From positions 1-64,000 of the forward strand of contig NZ_CP109462.1 in the NCBI RefSeq assembly GCF_036227565.1: a DNA stretch of 64,000 nt, given 5' to 3'. Positions 33,948 through 43,345 of this stretch are shown piece by piece. Numbering within the stretch: the first letter of the stretch is position 1; every line of letters begins with the position of its first letter. The position numbers and the translations under genes were made by a program. The notes beneath the pieces were generated by a model. It saw only the letters and a program-made list of their open reading frames with translations, ran no database searches and was not told the origin of the DNA. The DNA is from Streptomyces sp. NBC_01454 (GTDB taxonomy: Bacteria; Actinomycetota; Actinomycetes; Streptomycetales; Streptomycetaceae).

Positions 33948-34101
33948 CCCCTCGCACGCCGACCACGCACCCGGCCCCTCCCGGACCGAATCCACCAGCC
34001 CGCCACCGGCGCGCTGACGCCTCTCCACCCGCCCCGGACCGAACCCGGGCCGCTCCCCGCCTCGGCCCCCGCTTCCCGCCGAGCCGCTCCCAGGAAACGA
34101 A

Positions 34102-36000
34102 ATGCTCCACCACGCCGTCCCGCCGGCCGCCTCCCGCCCCACCCCTCCCACGCCGACAGGGACAGCCGCTCCACCAGTACCCGTCACCTTCTCCGACCCC
34201 GGCGCACCCGGCGTCATGGACGGCGAAGGCTGCGGACAGGTAGGGAATCCCTGTCCGCTGGCCGAGGCGGAGCGGCAGCTCGCCCGCGCAACGGCACGGC
34301 GCGAGAGAGCACTGGCAGCCGCCGAAGCGCATTCAGACGAGGTCCGTGACGCGTATGAGGCCATCGGCCGAGCGCACCGGTGGCGGCTGCCGCAGTCCGT
34401 GACCGACGAAGGATGGTCGTACCGGGGGGAGTTGGAGGAAGCGAGCCATACGATCTGGGCGCGGGCTCACATGGCGTACTGGGTCAAGGAGCGGGCCCGG
34501 GCCGCAGTCGCAAAGATGCAGGCCGCGCTCGGTCTGCCCGTGGCCGACATCGACCTGCTCGACGACGCCGAGCGCGACGGCTACATCGATGCCCTGACCG
34601 ACGAGGAACGCGCAGAACTGGCCGGACCGTGGCCGGTTGAGTGGCTCTACAGCCCCGAGCCGGGCGCCCCCATCCGGATCGTGAACCTGTTCGCCGGCCC
34701 GGGCGGCTGGTGCGAGGGCATCGAGCACGTGCTGGGCGAGCCGGTCGACATGGTGGGCGTGGACAACTCACCGGCCGCGTGCGCCACGGCGCAGGCCGCT
34801 GGATTCCGGCGGATCTGCGCGTCGGTCACCGAACTGGCCCCCGAGCACCCCGCGCTGCGGTACGTGGTCGCGGTGATCCTCTCGCCCCCGTGCCAGACCC
34901 TCTCCCCCGGCGGCAAGCTCGCGGGTCTGGCCAAGGAGGCCATGGGGATCGTCGAGGACGTGATCAGCGACGCCGGTGTCGCGGCCGGCTTCATCGTCGT
35001 CGACGACGCGGGTGACGGCATGGAGGGCTACGCCCCGCCGACCGGCGCGACCTGGGACGAAGTCCGCGCACCGCTGGCGGCTCTGGAGGACCAGCGCACC
35101 GGACTGATGGCGGAGGCCGTCATCTGGCCGCTCGCGCTCCAGGCGAGGCACGGCAACATCCAGTGGGTGGCCATGGAGCAGTCCTCGAATCTCCTGAAGT
35201 CCCCGGCAGCGCAGTACGTCGTCGAAGCGATCAGATCGGAGTTCTACGGCGCCGGATGGGAGTACACGGACTTCTCCCTGGTAGAGGCCGCCGACTACGG
35301 CACCGCCTCGAAGAAGAACCGGACCTTCATGGTGGCCATGCGCTACACCCGCCCCTTCGTGGACTACCGGCCCAGCGAGCCGTTCCCCGTCACCACCTGG
35401 GCGGCGTGCATGGGCTGGGACAAGGGCCACAAGGTCGTCACCCGGGGCGTACGCGGCATCAACCCCGCCACCGGCCGGCCGAAGGGCGGCGGGACTTTCA
35501 AGGCCGACGAGCCGGGGACGACAGTGACCGGCACCGCCTACGGCTGGGCGCGCGAGGAAGACGGCCTCAAGCACACCCACGCCGACCTCGGGCGGGCCGT
35601 CGGATTCCGGGGCGATTTCCCGTGGACCCATGTCGGCCGCGGCGAGGGCATCCGGAACAAGACGCAGCTCATCGCGGACACCGTCTCCCCTCTCGTCTCG
35701 GCCGCCTGGATCGCTCACATCCTCGGCCGGATCTGGGAACCGCAGTCCCGCGCCTACGTCCACAACCTCTACCGTCTCCACCCCCGCGGTCGGCCCGCTG
35801 CCGTACAGGCTTCGCAAGAGCGTGGTGCCCGGACCGCCCGTCGCGGGCGCAGCCTCTCGCAGCGGCGCCACAACGCCAGCGTCCTGGAAAATCGGGCGCT
35901 CACGCTGGCAGCCCATACGGTGTGCACCGAGGCACCCGCGATCGCCCCGGAAAAGCCGATCGCCCGTCCGTCGCGCCGCCCCCACTCCCGCACTCACTGA
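34102..36000 (+). CDS. C5-cytosine DNA methyltransferase with N-terminal extension
   Basis: 632 residues. The first 190 form a helical, Ala-rich extension (EAERQLARATARRERALAAA; HRWRLPQSVTDEGWSYRGEL). Motif I is RIVNLFAGPGGWCEGI, motif IV LSPPCQTLSPGGK with the catalytic Cys, motif VI WVAMEQSSNLLK (Gln after Glu where ENV is usual), and motif VIII AADYGTASKKNRTFMVAMRY. The target-recognition region lies between about residues 430 and 520. It transfers methyl to cytosine in DNA. No restriction endonuclease lies next to it, so it may protect the element from host restriction. Confidence 0.88.
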   Translation: MLHHAVPPAASRPTPPTPTGTAAPPVPVTFSDPGAPGVMDGEGCGQVGNPCPLAEAERQLARATARRERALAAAEAHSDEVRDAYEAIGRAHRWRLPQSVTDEGWSYRGELEEASHTIWARAHMAYWVKERARAAVAKMQAALGLPVADIDLLDDAERDGYIDALTDEERAELAGPWPVEWLYSPEPGAPIRIVNLFAGPGGWCEGIEHVLGEPVDMVGVDNSPAACATAQAAGFRRICASVTELAPEHPALRYVVAVILSPPCQTLSPGGKLAGLAKEAMGIVEDVISDAGVAAGFIVVDDAGDGMEGYAPPTGATWDEVRAPLAALEDQRTGLMAEAVIWPLALQARHGNIQWVAMEQSSNLLKSPAAQYVVEAIRSEFYGAGWEYTDFSLVEAADYGTASKKNRTFMVAMRYTRPFVDYRPSEPFPVTTWAACMGWDKGHKVVTRGVRGINPATGRPKGGGTFKADEPGTTVTGTAYGWAREEDGLKHTHADLGRAVGFRGDFPWTHVGRGEGIRNKTQLIADTVSPLVSAAWIAHILGRIWEPQSRAYVHNLYRLHPRGRPAAVQASQERGARTARRGRSLSQRRHNASVLENRALTLAAHTVCTEAPAIAPEKPIARPSRRPHSRTH

Positions 36001-36108
36001 ACTCTGTGGGTGCGGGGGCCGTACGCCGGGCGGCGCGTGCCAGGTCAGCCTCCGCGGGGGCACCACCGGGGAGGCCCCGGAGAGGATATTGACGTGGTGC
36101 GCGGGCGG

Positions 36109-36933
36109 TTACGCGGGCTCGGTGCAGAACCGTCGGGCGCCGCGCAGTGTGGTTCGCAGGATCCGCTGGGTCGCCTGACTGTCGAGGCGTACGTCGAGGG
36201 CTCCGGGAAGGGTGCTCTCAGCCCGCAGACCCGTGGGCAGACAGGAGGGATCGAGCCCGTCACGCCTGGCGATGAGGGTGCCGAGCTCGTGCCGGCTCAA
36301 GGCGTCGGCTCCTGCGAGATGGTGGATGCCCGCCGCGTCGCTCGACGCCAGTTCCAGCAGTGCGCCGGCCAGGTCGGCGACGTGTACGGGGCAGCGGATG
36401 TCGTCGGTGAACAGGGCGCCGTCGCAGCCGGCGGCGAGTTTGTGGACCATGTGCTCGTGTTCGGAACGGCCGTAGCCGATGATCAGCGATGTACGGGCGA
36501 CCAGGGCCCCCGGATGCGCGGCGAGGACCCCGGTCTCTGCCGCAGCCTTGGCCGCGCCGTACGGAGTGACGGGGTCGGGAAGGCAGGACTCGTCGTAGTG
36601 GACTCGGGCGCCGGAGAAGACCGCGTCGCTGGACACATGGACCATGCGGGTTCCGTACCTCGCCGCGGCCATCGCGAGCTGGATGGGCCCCTCTGCCGTA
36701 ATCGCCCAGTCGGCCCCGCCACTCGACACGTTGAGGACGAGATGCGGGCTCACCTCAGCCATGACGGCTTCCAGGCGTCCAACGTCCCGCAGATCAAGTG
36801 GGTACCACGCCGCTGAGGAGCCGTCGCCCGGCTTGGTCACGTACGTAGCAGCCGTCTTATGGCCCGCCGTTCTCGCCTGCTGGACCAGTTCGGCCCCCAG
36901 AAAGCCGCTGCCGCCGACGATCAGAACTGTCAT
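36109..36933 (-). CDS. RmlD-like NAD(P)-dependent sugar reductase
   Basis: 274 residues from ATG 36933. Extended SDR: N-terminal MTVLIVGGSGFLGAELVQ (GxxGxxG), Ser in MVHVSSDAVFSG, catalytic PYGAAKAAAE (Y-x3-K), and RTSLIIGYGRSEHEHM as in dTDP-4-dehydrorhamnose reductases. Length is normal for RmlD. No other dTDP-sugar gene lies nearby, so the substrate is uncertain. It ends convergent with the methyltransferase and is near the XRE/TPR gene. Confidence 0.8.
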   Translation of the reverse strand: MTVLIVGGSGFLGAELVQQARTAGHKTAATYVTKPGDGSSAAWYPLDLRDVGRLEAVMAEVSPHLVLNVSSGGADWAITAEGPIQLAMAAARYGTRMVHVSSDAVFSGARVHYDESCLPDPVTPYGAAKAAAETGVLAAHPGALVARTSLIIGYGRSEHEHMVHKLAAGCDGALFTDDIRCPVHVADLAGALLELASSDAAGIHHLAGADALSRHELGTLIARRDGLDPSCLPTGLRAESTLPGALDVRLDSQATQRILRTTLRGARRFCTEPA

Positions 36934-37024
36934 GCACGCCACCGTAGGCTCCAACCCGGCCCCGAACCGTGGAACCGAGAACCCTCTCGGATCGCACCGT
37001 TCCTGATCTTCCTGGCGGACAAGG

Positions 37025-38335
37025 TCAGCTCGTCAACGCCACGTCGTACAACAGGCGGTCGACGCCCTGCTCCGAGCTGAGTGGGTCGAAGGTGGCGGAC
37101 AGGTCGCGGACCTGTTGGATACAACGGGAGGAGCCGATCTGTTGGGCCAGGCCGAGGGATTGTCGAGCCAAGTGCGCGGCCTGGGCGATGTCTCCCTGCG
37201 CGAGCAGGCTCTCTGCCTCGTAGGCGAGGAACACTGCCTTGGTCTTGTCCCGTGCCGTGGGCAGCAGTGTGAGTCCTTGGCTGATCTGGTCGTGGGCGCG
37301 GCCCGGTTGCCCCAAGTCGATCAGGCACCTGCCGGTATCCACCGCCAAGTCGGCCGGCCCCATCCAGGAGCACCACTGGGGTGCCGTCTCGGTGGTCGAG
37401 TCCAGGAGTTTTTCGGCTTGGGCGAGGTCGCGGTAGCAGGCTCGGGCTTCGTGGAGCATGGCGTGTGCTCGGGCTTTGCGCAGGAACAGCAGGGACCGGG
37501 CGGTCGGGTTGGTGGTGCGGGAGAGGGCGTGCTCGAGGCTGTCGGCGGCGGCGCCGGGATGGCCGAGCCACATGCTCTGGTAGGCGATGTCCGAGAGGGC
37601 TCCGGCGCCCATGTCCCTATCGCCGGCCTGGTGGGCCGCGTGGACGGCGGCGTGCCAGTACCGGTTGGCTGCGGCGTGGTGTTCGTAGTCGAAGCGGTGC
37701 CAGGCGAGGGTTTGGCTGAGAGAGGCGGCAAGAGAGTGCAGCCGAATTCCGACGGCATGGCCGTAGCTGCCCTGTTCGAGGAGTTCGACGACGGTTGTCA
37801 GGTGTCCGTCGAGGAGCGGCCCGGTGTGCTGGCGGTGCGCGGTCGGCAGGCTGGTCAGGTTACGGGCGGAGCTCTCCAGCCAGTCGACGAGGGCGGGATC
37901 CACCGGGCGTCCGCTGGTGGAACTGGCGGCCAGTGCCGGGTCGATCGTGGCCCATTCGAGTGCCAGGGCGCCCAGTGCGGCCGGTGTGTAGGTCAGGAAG
38001 GTGCGGCGGTCGACGGCCATCTGCGCGGCCTTTCTCAGGACGGTGACGGTCAGCCCCGCTCCGAGGGGCGCGGGGGTCTCGTGGCCGGGCAACCAGTGCG
38101 GCCAGCCCAACGCGGTCACCTGGTCGTACGGGACATCGAAGATGTCGGAAAGAAGCAGTTGCGAGAACTCGTCCGGCATGACGCTTTTCTCCCATAAGGA
38201 GACGCGTTGGCGGCTGGTGCCGGCCCGGCGGTCGCGGCGTCGGGCCGCCTCTTTCATGCGCCGGGCGAGTTCGGCTTGTGACCAGCCGTGCAGCCACCGT
38301 GCGTAGGCCAGAGGATGCCGGATGGGTTCGTCCAC
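37025..38335 (-). CDS. XRE-family regulator with TPR domain (second)
   Basis: 436 residues from GTG 38335; the frame is open further upstream, so the start is uncertain. HTH: AYARWLHGWSQAELARRMKE, ... RQRVSLWEKSVMPDEF. Then AVDRRTFLTYTPAALGALAL, the linker also seen in the 11.9-kb regulator, and TPR-like helices (MGAGALSDIAYQSMWLGHPG; LLFLRKARAHAMLHEARACY). Divergent from the HprK-like kinase cluster at 38.5 kb, which it probably controls, in the same arrangement as the first XRE/TPR gene and its operon. Confidence 0.75.
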   Translation of the reverse strand: MDEPIRHPLAYARWLHGWSQAELARRMKEAARRRDRRAGTSRQRVSLWEKSVMPDEFSQLLLSDIFDVPYDQVTALGWPHWLPGHETPAPLGAGLTVTVLRKAAQMAVDRRTFLTYTPAALGALALEWATIDPALAASSTSGRPVDPALVDWLESSARNLTSLPTAHRQHTGPLLDGHLTTVVELLEQGSYGHAVGIRLHSLAASLSQTLAWHRFDYEHHAAANRYWHAAVHAAHQAGDRDMGAGALSDIAYQSMWLGHPGAAADSLEHALSRTTNPTARSLLFLRKARAHAMLHEARACYRDLAQAEKLLDSTTETAPQWCSWMGPADLAVDTGRCLIDLGQPGRAHDQISQGLTLLPTARDKTKAVFLAYEAESLLAQGDIAQAAHLARQSLGLAQQIGSSRCIQQVRDLSATFDPLSSEQGVDRLLYDVALTS

Positions 38336-38385
38336 CAGTTCATGGAAGCACCCCGGACCACCTCGCCGAGGCGTAATCACCGGGT

Positions 38386-38405
38386 GGGATGACAGGGGGA
38401 TGACA
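38386..38405. promoter_or_regulatory. Direct repeat between the second XRE/TPR gene and the kinase cluster
   Basis: GGGATGACA occurs at 38386-38394 and 38397-38405, an 11-bp period, about one helical turn. It lies in the divergent intergenic region, a plausible operator for the XRE/TPR protein. Confidence 0.45.
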
Positions 38406-38515
38406 CCCGAACACTGTTGCGAATCGGCTCTGTTGCTCTGTAATCGACTCCGCGGGCCGACCGCGCCCGCGGTGACCGTCCGCGCGAACTTGTTCAGGCT
38501 GGAGGGACAAGTCCC

Positions 38516-39631
38516 ATGACTCTTGGCATCACGCCTGGCGACCGCACCGCGGAGAAATCGGCGAACGGCCACGGCGTTGCTCAGTTGAACGGTGTTCGGT
38601 TACGTATCGAGACGCCGACGCCGGACGTGCTCGGATCCGTGCTGGGCATGCTGGTTCCTGCTTGCTCCGTTGCTTCCCCGGACGTGGTGACGCAGTGGAC
38701 GCTCAAGGTCGAGGAGCGCGGCCCGGAGGTCGAGGATCGTGGCGGCCTGTTCGACGGCCGGCTGGTCCTGGAATTGCCGTACGGAGGGCGACGCCTGGCG
38801 GTCGTGGGCGTCGATGAGGGGGTGCTGCGGGTGGCGGCGTGCTACCGGCCGGGGGCGACGCCGGTGTTGATGGAGGTCGACTCGCGCCAGCAGGTGACGC
38901 GGCTCGTGGTGGCCTCGGGGGAGGTGGTCGGTCTGCGCTGGGCGGACTATCTGGGGCGGGTGTTCTTCGCGTCCCGGCTGCTGGCATCGGGATCGCGGAT
39001 GCTGCACGCCTCGGCGGTCGCCGTCGACGGCGTCGCGCTGGTGTTCCTGGCGGGGCGCCATGGGGGGAAGTCCACGCTCGCCCACCGGGCGGTGCGGGAG
39101 CTGGGTGCGCGGTTCCTGGCCGACGACCTGGTGCTGATCGGCCCGGACCGCACGGTGATGGGGTGGCCGACCCGCGTCGCGGTTCCCGCCGAGCTCGTCG
39201 GCGATATCGACGGCGGGAGGCGTGAGCGCACCGTTGTAGCCGGCGTGCGGCGCGACCGGTTCCTTTTCACGCCGGCGCAGCACCGTGCTGCGCTCGGGAT
39301 TGCGTACTCGCCTCCTGTTCCGCTCGGCGCGGTCGTGATCGTGGACGGTGACGCGGCCGCCGGGGAGGGCGTCCGGGCGGACGCGGGGATGCTTCATCGG
39401 GCGGTGGTCCGCGCTGCTCATGTCCCGCAGCAGCTGCTGTATGTGAGCGATCCGCTGGGTCTGATGGGTGGGGCGCGGCTGGCGGATCAGGTTGCCGGGG
39501 CCGGGCAGTTGGAGGGGCTGATGTCCGGGGTTCCGGCGGCGGTTTTGCGGGTGGCGGTGGAGCAACTGCCGTCGGCGCCGGTGTGGCGTGCTCTTCAGGA
39601 CGTCATCCCGGGGACAGGGCGTGGCCGGTGA
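38516..39631 (+). CDS. HprK-like P-loop kinase 1
   Basis: 371 residues; ATG preceded by GGAGGG. The C-terminal kinase half has ASRLLASGSRMLHASAVAVD, the P-loop VFLAGRHGGKSTLAHRAV and the Walker-B-like ARFLADDLVLIG, the pattern of HPr kinase/phosphorylase-like proteins. The N-terminal 140 residues are beta-rich (TLKVEERGPEVEDRGGLFDG). These relatives phosphorylate a protein Ser or a small molecule; several occur in peptide natural-product clusters. It heads an overlapping gene row. Confidence 0.7.
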   Translation: MTLGITPGDRTAEKSANGHGVAQLNGVRLRIETPTPDVLGSVLGMLVPACSVASPDVVTQWTLKVEERGPEVEDRGGLFDGRLVLELPYGGRRLAVVGVDEGVLRVAACYRPGATPVLMEVDSRQQVTRLVVASGEVVGLRWADYLGRVFFASRLLASGSRMLHASAVAVDGVALVFLAGRHGGKSTLAHRAVRELGARFLADDLVLIGPDRTVMGWPTRVAVPAELVGDIDGGRRERTVVAGVRRDRFLFTPAQHRAALGIAYSPPVPLGAVVIVDGDAAAGEGVRADAGMLHRAVVRAAHVPQQLLYVSDPLGLMGGARLADQVAGAGQLEGLMSGVPAAVLRVAVEQLPSAPVWRALQDVIPGTGRGR

Positions 39632-40521
39632 GTGGGCTGGGGCGGGGCGCGTACGAGGTGGTGAGCGCCGGGCGGAGTCTGTGGGTGGAGGCGGATGCGG
39701 CGCTGGGCTCCCGGTGGGATGAGATAGTCCCGCACCTGCCCGGTGTCTTGCCCGGCGGAGTTCGGCCAGGGGTCGGCCCGGGCGCAGCACTTCTGCCGGG
39801 CGGTGTGTCGGTGGGGGATGCTCGGCGGTTGCTCAACGCCCATCTGCATCTGCTGCATTTGGCCTGCGGCACGCTGTGTCTGCACGCGGTGGCGTTGCGG
39901 TTTCCGGCCGACGGCCGGGTCGTGGTGCTGCTCGGCGGACATGGTGCGGGCAAATCGCTCGTCGCGCTGGCGCTGGTGCGCCGGGGCTGGCGGGTCCTTG
40001 CCGGTGACGTGGCGCTGGTGGACCTTTCCGAGCCTGACCAGCGGGCCCGGGTGCTGGGTGGCACGGCCGGGTTCCTCGCCCGGAGCGGACCTACGCTGCG
40101 CTGGTTCCCCGACCTCGCGCTGCCGCCGCTGGGCGGGGACCGGGTGGATCTGGGCCACCTTCCCGGACTGCGGGAGTCCGCGCCGGTGGAGGCCGGCCCG
40201 GTGGCGGTGGCTGTCGTGGTGGACGTGGACGGCGACCCGGTGGCCGGCGCGGGAGCGGTCGAGGTGCTGGACGCGCACACGGCCGCGACGGTGTGGTGGC
40301 GGGCGAGCGGTCACCTGTTGGAACGGTTACTCGACGACAGTCCGGTGGTGCTGCGCCAGTTCGAGGACGGCCCGGCCGCCGCCCGCCGTCAGGACCGGGT
40401 GCGGGCGCTGGCCCGCGCCCTGCCGTTGCACGCGGCATGGGGAGCCCCCGACGCGATCGCAAGCCGAGTCTTGGACCTGGCCGACTCCAGCACACCAGCT
40501 CAGTCGATGGAGGTCCGTTGA
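39628..40521 (+). CDS. HprK-like P-loop kinase 2
   Basis: 297 residues; GTG 39628 overlaps the previous stop (GTGA). CGTLCLHAVALRFPADGRVV leads to the P-loop VLLGGHGAGKSLVALALVRR, then WRVLAGDVALVDLSE as the Walker-B-like strand. The order of elements matches kinase 1, but the N-terminal domain is much shorter. Two adjacent, divergent copies suggest either a heteromer or two successive phosphorylations. Confidence 0.7.
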   Translation: MSGLGRGAYEVVSAGRSLWVEADAALGSRWDEIVPHLPGVLPGGVRPGVGPGAALLPGGVSVGDARRLLNAHLHLLHLACGTLCLHAVALRFPADGRVVVLLGGHGAGKSLVALALVRRGWRVLAGDVALVDLSEPDQRARVLGGTAGFLARSGPTLRWFPDLALPPLGGDRVDLGHLPGLRESAPVEAGPVAVAVVVDVDGDPVAGAGAVEVLDAHTAATVWWRASGHLLERLLDDSPVVLRQFEDGPAAARRQDRVRALARALPLHAAWGAPDAIASRVLDLADSSTPAQSMEVR

Positions 40522-41414
40522 TGTCCGAGGAGAAGCCCGCGGCGCGCCGGTACACCGGAGCGCGGATCCGCGTCGGGCAGGGGCGGGCGCGCCTGGTTGC
40601 GGCGGCGGTGCCGGGGCCGGGCATGGTGGCGGGCCAGTTCAGCGTGCTCAGCCCCGGCACCGAGCGGCGGCATCTGGCGGGGGCGGACCGCGAGGCCGGA
40701 TACATGACGCTCGGCCGGGCCGACGAAGCGGCGGGCTGGGTACTGGCCCCGGTGCCGCATGGCGCCGCCTTCGAGCCGGCCTGCCCCGGGGCGGTGACCG
40801 CGCCGCCCGGGATGGATCCTGGGATGGTGGCGCTGGCCCGGTTCCAGCAGATGGCCTGCCTGGGCCTGGACCGGGTGCCCACCGACAACCTGAGCGACGT
40901 GGTGGTCGTCGGGTCAGGACCGGTCGCGCTCGGCTGCGTGCTGGAGCTGTCCCGCCGCGGCGCCACCAGCATCCGGGTGGTGACCGCGCATCGGCACGCC
41001 GCGATCCGCCGGGCTCCGGGCGTGATCTGTGTACCGTCGGAGGGCGCCGGGCGGGGACGGTTGGTCATCGACGCAGCCGGCGTCCCGGCGAGCGCGGCCA
41101 CGTTGACCGCGCCCGGCGGCATTCTCGGCCTGCTCGGCACTCCCGCCGACGGCGACGCACTCGGTGCGCTCCAGGTGCACCGGGCCGGCTGGAGCGTGGT
41201 GGGCATGCACGAGTTGGCACCCGCCGCCGAGGACGCGTACCAGGCCGCGTTCACCACAGCCTGCCGCTGGCTCACCGGGCATCTCGATCCGGCCCTGGCC
41301 ACGTTCTGGTGCCGGACGGTGCCCGGCGACAAGGCGCCGGAACTGTTCGCCCTGCTCGACGCCCCGGGCCGCCCGGCCGAACCGGTCCTGCTGTTGGACT
41401 GGAGGACCGCGTGA
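40521..41414 (+). CDS. MDR-type dehydrogenase-like protein without the zinc motif
   Basis: 297 residues; ATG 40521 shares a base with the previous stop. N-terminal part AGQFSVLSPGTERRHLAGAD resembles the GroES-like domain of zinc-type alcohol dehydrogenases, followed by the Rossmann motif VVVVGSGPVALGCVLELSRR and RLVIDAAGVPASAATLTAPG. The GHE signature and structural Cys cluster are missing and the protein is about 40 residues shorter than usual, so zinc catalysis looks unlikely. Oxidation or reduction of a sugar or cyclitol hydroxyl is a possible role. Confidence 0.65.
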   Translation: MSEEKPAARRYTGARIRVGQGRARLVAAAVPGPGMVAGQFSVLSPGTERRHLAGADREAGYMTLGRADEAAGWVLAPVPHGAAFEPACPGAVTAPPGMDPGMVALARFQQMACLGLDRVPTDNLSDVVVVGSGPVALGCVLELSRRGATSIRVVTAHRHAAIRRAPGVICVPSEGAGRGRLVIDAAGVPASAATLTAPGGILGLLGTPADGDALGALQVHRAGWSVVGMHELAPAAEDAYQAAFTTACRWLTGHLDPALATFWCRTVPGDKAPELFALLDAPGRPAEPVLLLDWRTA

Positions 41415-42220
41415 GCGGCGTGAGCGCGGCTGGCATCGGGCTCTACAGCATCGGCGTGCGGGGCATGGACGTGCCGGAGCTGCTGGAGTGGGCTGGAGCG
41501 CAGGGCGTTCCGTTCGTACATCTGCGGGGCGGACCGCGCGGCTACGACCTGGTCCGGCAGTCACCGGAGGTGCTCGCGCACTGGCGTCGGTGCGGGGAGT
41601 CGTTCGTGCCGGTCACCGGGGTGACAGCCGACCTGGACCTGGCCGACCTGTTCGCCTTGTCCGCCCCCGAGCGGGCCCGGGCCCGGACCGAGCTGGAGCT
41701 CCTGACAGCCGCGGCCGCCGCGATCGGCGCCGGTTGGGTACGACTGCTGGGCCGCACCGTGCCCCGGGGGCCGCTGCTGGCGGCCATGCTCACCGGCGAG
41801 CTGCCGGCGGCCCGGCTGCCGCTGCTGGTGGAGCTCCACCATCCCGGCTGGCTCGCACCCGCCGCGCTGGACGCCCTGGAGACGTTGTTGGAACGCTGGC
41901 CCCGGCTACGGGTGCTGGCCGACACATCCCAGCTCGCCGCCGCCCTGCCGTCAGCAGTCGGTGAGGGGGACGAGACGCTGGAGCGGGTGCTCGATCTCTC
42001 CCGGGTGCTGCACCTGTCCGACGACGGAAGCGGCCTGGACGCGGCGGCCCGCGCACTGGTGGCGAGACGGGCCCGGGGCCGGGTCGGTAGCGGTCAGGGC
42101 ATCGAGGTCGCCGTCGAGTGGACCGGTCAACCCCGCACCGCCCAGGCGTGCTTGGACCGACACCGGGAGGCCTGCCGGTGGTGGGCGCAGCGTTCCGGGG
42201 CTCCCCCACGAAGGCCATAG
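41411..42220 (+). CDS. Xylose isomerase/AP endonuclease-like TIM-barrel protein
   Basis: 269 residues; GTG 41411 overlaps the previous stop. Predicted metal ligands of the AP2 TIM-barrel family appear in order: LPLLVELHHPGWL (Glu, His), LRVLADTSQLAAAL (Asp), RVLHLSDDGSG (His, Asp) and IEVAVEW (Glu). The N-terminus GIGLYSIGVRGMDVPELLEW also fits. Members isomerise or epimerise sugars and inositols. With the dehydrogenase and Gfo/Idh proteins beside it, cyclitol or sugar processing is the best guess. Confidence 0.65.
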   Translation: MSGVSAAGIGLYSIGVRGMDVPELLEWAGAQGVPFVHLRGGPRGYDLVRQSPEVLAHWRRCGESFVPVTGVTADLDLADLFALSAPERARARTELELLTAAAAAIGAGWVRLLGRTVPRGPLLAAMLTGELPAARLPLLVELHHPGWLAPAALDALETLLERWPRLRVLADTSQLAAALPSAVGEGDETLERVLDLSRVLHLSDDGSGLDAAARALVARRARGRVGSGQGIEVAVEWTGQPRTAQACLDRHREACRWWAQRSGAPPRRP

Positions 42221-42261
42221 GGTGTCCATCCGATCACTACACGTCACAAGGAGGGGTTGTC

Positions 42262-43305
42262 GTGGACCCGAAAGCACAGCCTGATCTCACCGCGGTGCTC
42301 GCCAGCGCCTACGGCCTGCCCGGCGCCGTGCTGGAACGGCTGCCGGTCGGTCAGGTGACCGTCAACTACCGCGCCCACGTGGGTAACGGTGACCAGGTTC
42401 TGTTCGTGAAGCACTACCAGGGCAGCGAATCGAACCTGGGCGCCGAACAGGACGCGGTCGACCAGACGCAGCTGGCCGGCATTCACCAGGTTCCGGTCGC
42501 CTCGGTGCGCCCTTCGGTCGACGGCGACACCGTCGTGCGGCAGGACGGCATCGCCGTCTCGGTGTGGGAATGGGTGCCTGGAACGGTGGTCGAAGACGGT
42601 CTCAACCCCGCCCAGCAGCGGGCAGCCGGAACCACGCTGGGCCGTATCCACACCGCGTTCGCCGACCACCCGGCCGGGTCCGGCCCGTCGGCGAAGCTGG
42701 AGAAGTGGCTGCGCCCGGACATCGACAAGCTGGAGGCCACCGCGGTCAAGCTGCTGGGCATCGCCGGGGAGCGAGCCCAGCGTGACGCGTTCGACGAGCA
42801 GGCGCTGCGGACCTTGGCCGAGCGGCGCGCGGTGCTGCACCGTATCCCCGAGCTCCTGGACGGTCTTCCGCCGCTGACGACGCAGGTTCTGCACGGCGAC
42901 TACTCGGCGGTCAACCTGCTGTTCCAGGGCGACGAGCTGACCGCCGTGCTGGACTTCCTGCCCCCCGACCCGTTCCTGGTCGCCTACGAGCTGGGCCGGA
43001 TCGCGTTCGACCCGCGCACGGTCGTCCTCGACGAGGACTGGATCGCGGCGGGCGTGAACCTGGTCGGCGCCTACCTGGAGACCAACCCGCTCGTGCCGGC
43101 CGCCGACGTCACCGCCTGCGCCCGGGTTGCGCTGCTGCAGCTGATGACCAGTTTGTACGGGGTCAAGCAGCACTACCTCAAGCCCGGCCTCCTCCAGGAG
43201 GACCTGGACCAGTTCTGGCTCCTGCGGCACGCCGCGGCTCAGCGACTGCTGGCGGGCCTCGGCGAGGTCGAGAGCGCCCTTGCACGAGCAGCACATCACC
43301 GCTGA
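42262..43305 (+). CDS. APH-fold (aminoglycoside/homoserine kinase-like) phosphotransferase
   Basis: 347 residues from GTG 42262, after AAGGAGGGG. Motifs: NYRAHVGNGDQVLFVKHYQG with the ATP-binding Lys, VSVWEWVPGTVVEDG, the catalytic loop TQVLHGDYSAVNLLFQ (HGD-x4-N), and LTAVLDFLPPDPFLVAYELG with the metal Asp. This fold phosphorylates small hydroxylated molecules (sugars, choline, homoserine, aminoglycosides). It is probably biosynthetic here, although self-resistance is also possible. Confidence 0.8.
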   Translation: MDPKAQPDLTAVLASAYGLPGAVLERLPVGQVTVNYRAHVGNGDQVLFVKHYQGSESNLGAEQDAVDQTQLAGIHQVPVASVRPSVDGDTVVRQDGIAVSVWEWVPGTVVEDGLNPAQQRAAGTTLGRIHTAFADHPAGSGPSAKLEKWLRPDIDKLEATAVKLLGIAGERAQRDAFDEQALRTLAERRAVLHRIPELLDGLPPLTTQVLHGDYSAVNLLFQGDELTAVLDFLPPDPFLVAYELGRIAFDPRTVVLDEDWIAAGVNLVGAYLETNPLVPAADVTACARVALLQLMTSLYGVKQHYLKPGLLQEDLDQFWLLRHAAAQRLLAGLGEVESALARAAHHR

Positions 43306-43345
43306 CGGGCCGCCTCCGGGCGGTCCACAAATGAAGGAGTAACCG

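Noticed and set aside
34102..36000. Complete restriction-modification system
   Set aside because: Only the methyltransferase is visible; neither flanking gene resembles an endonuclease or Vsr protein.
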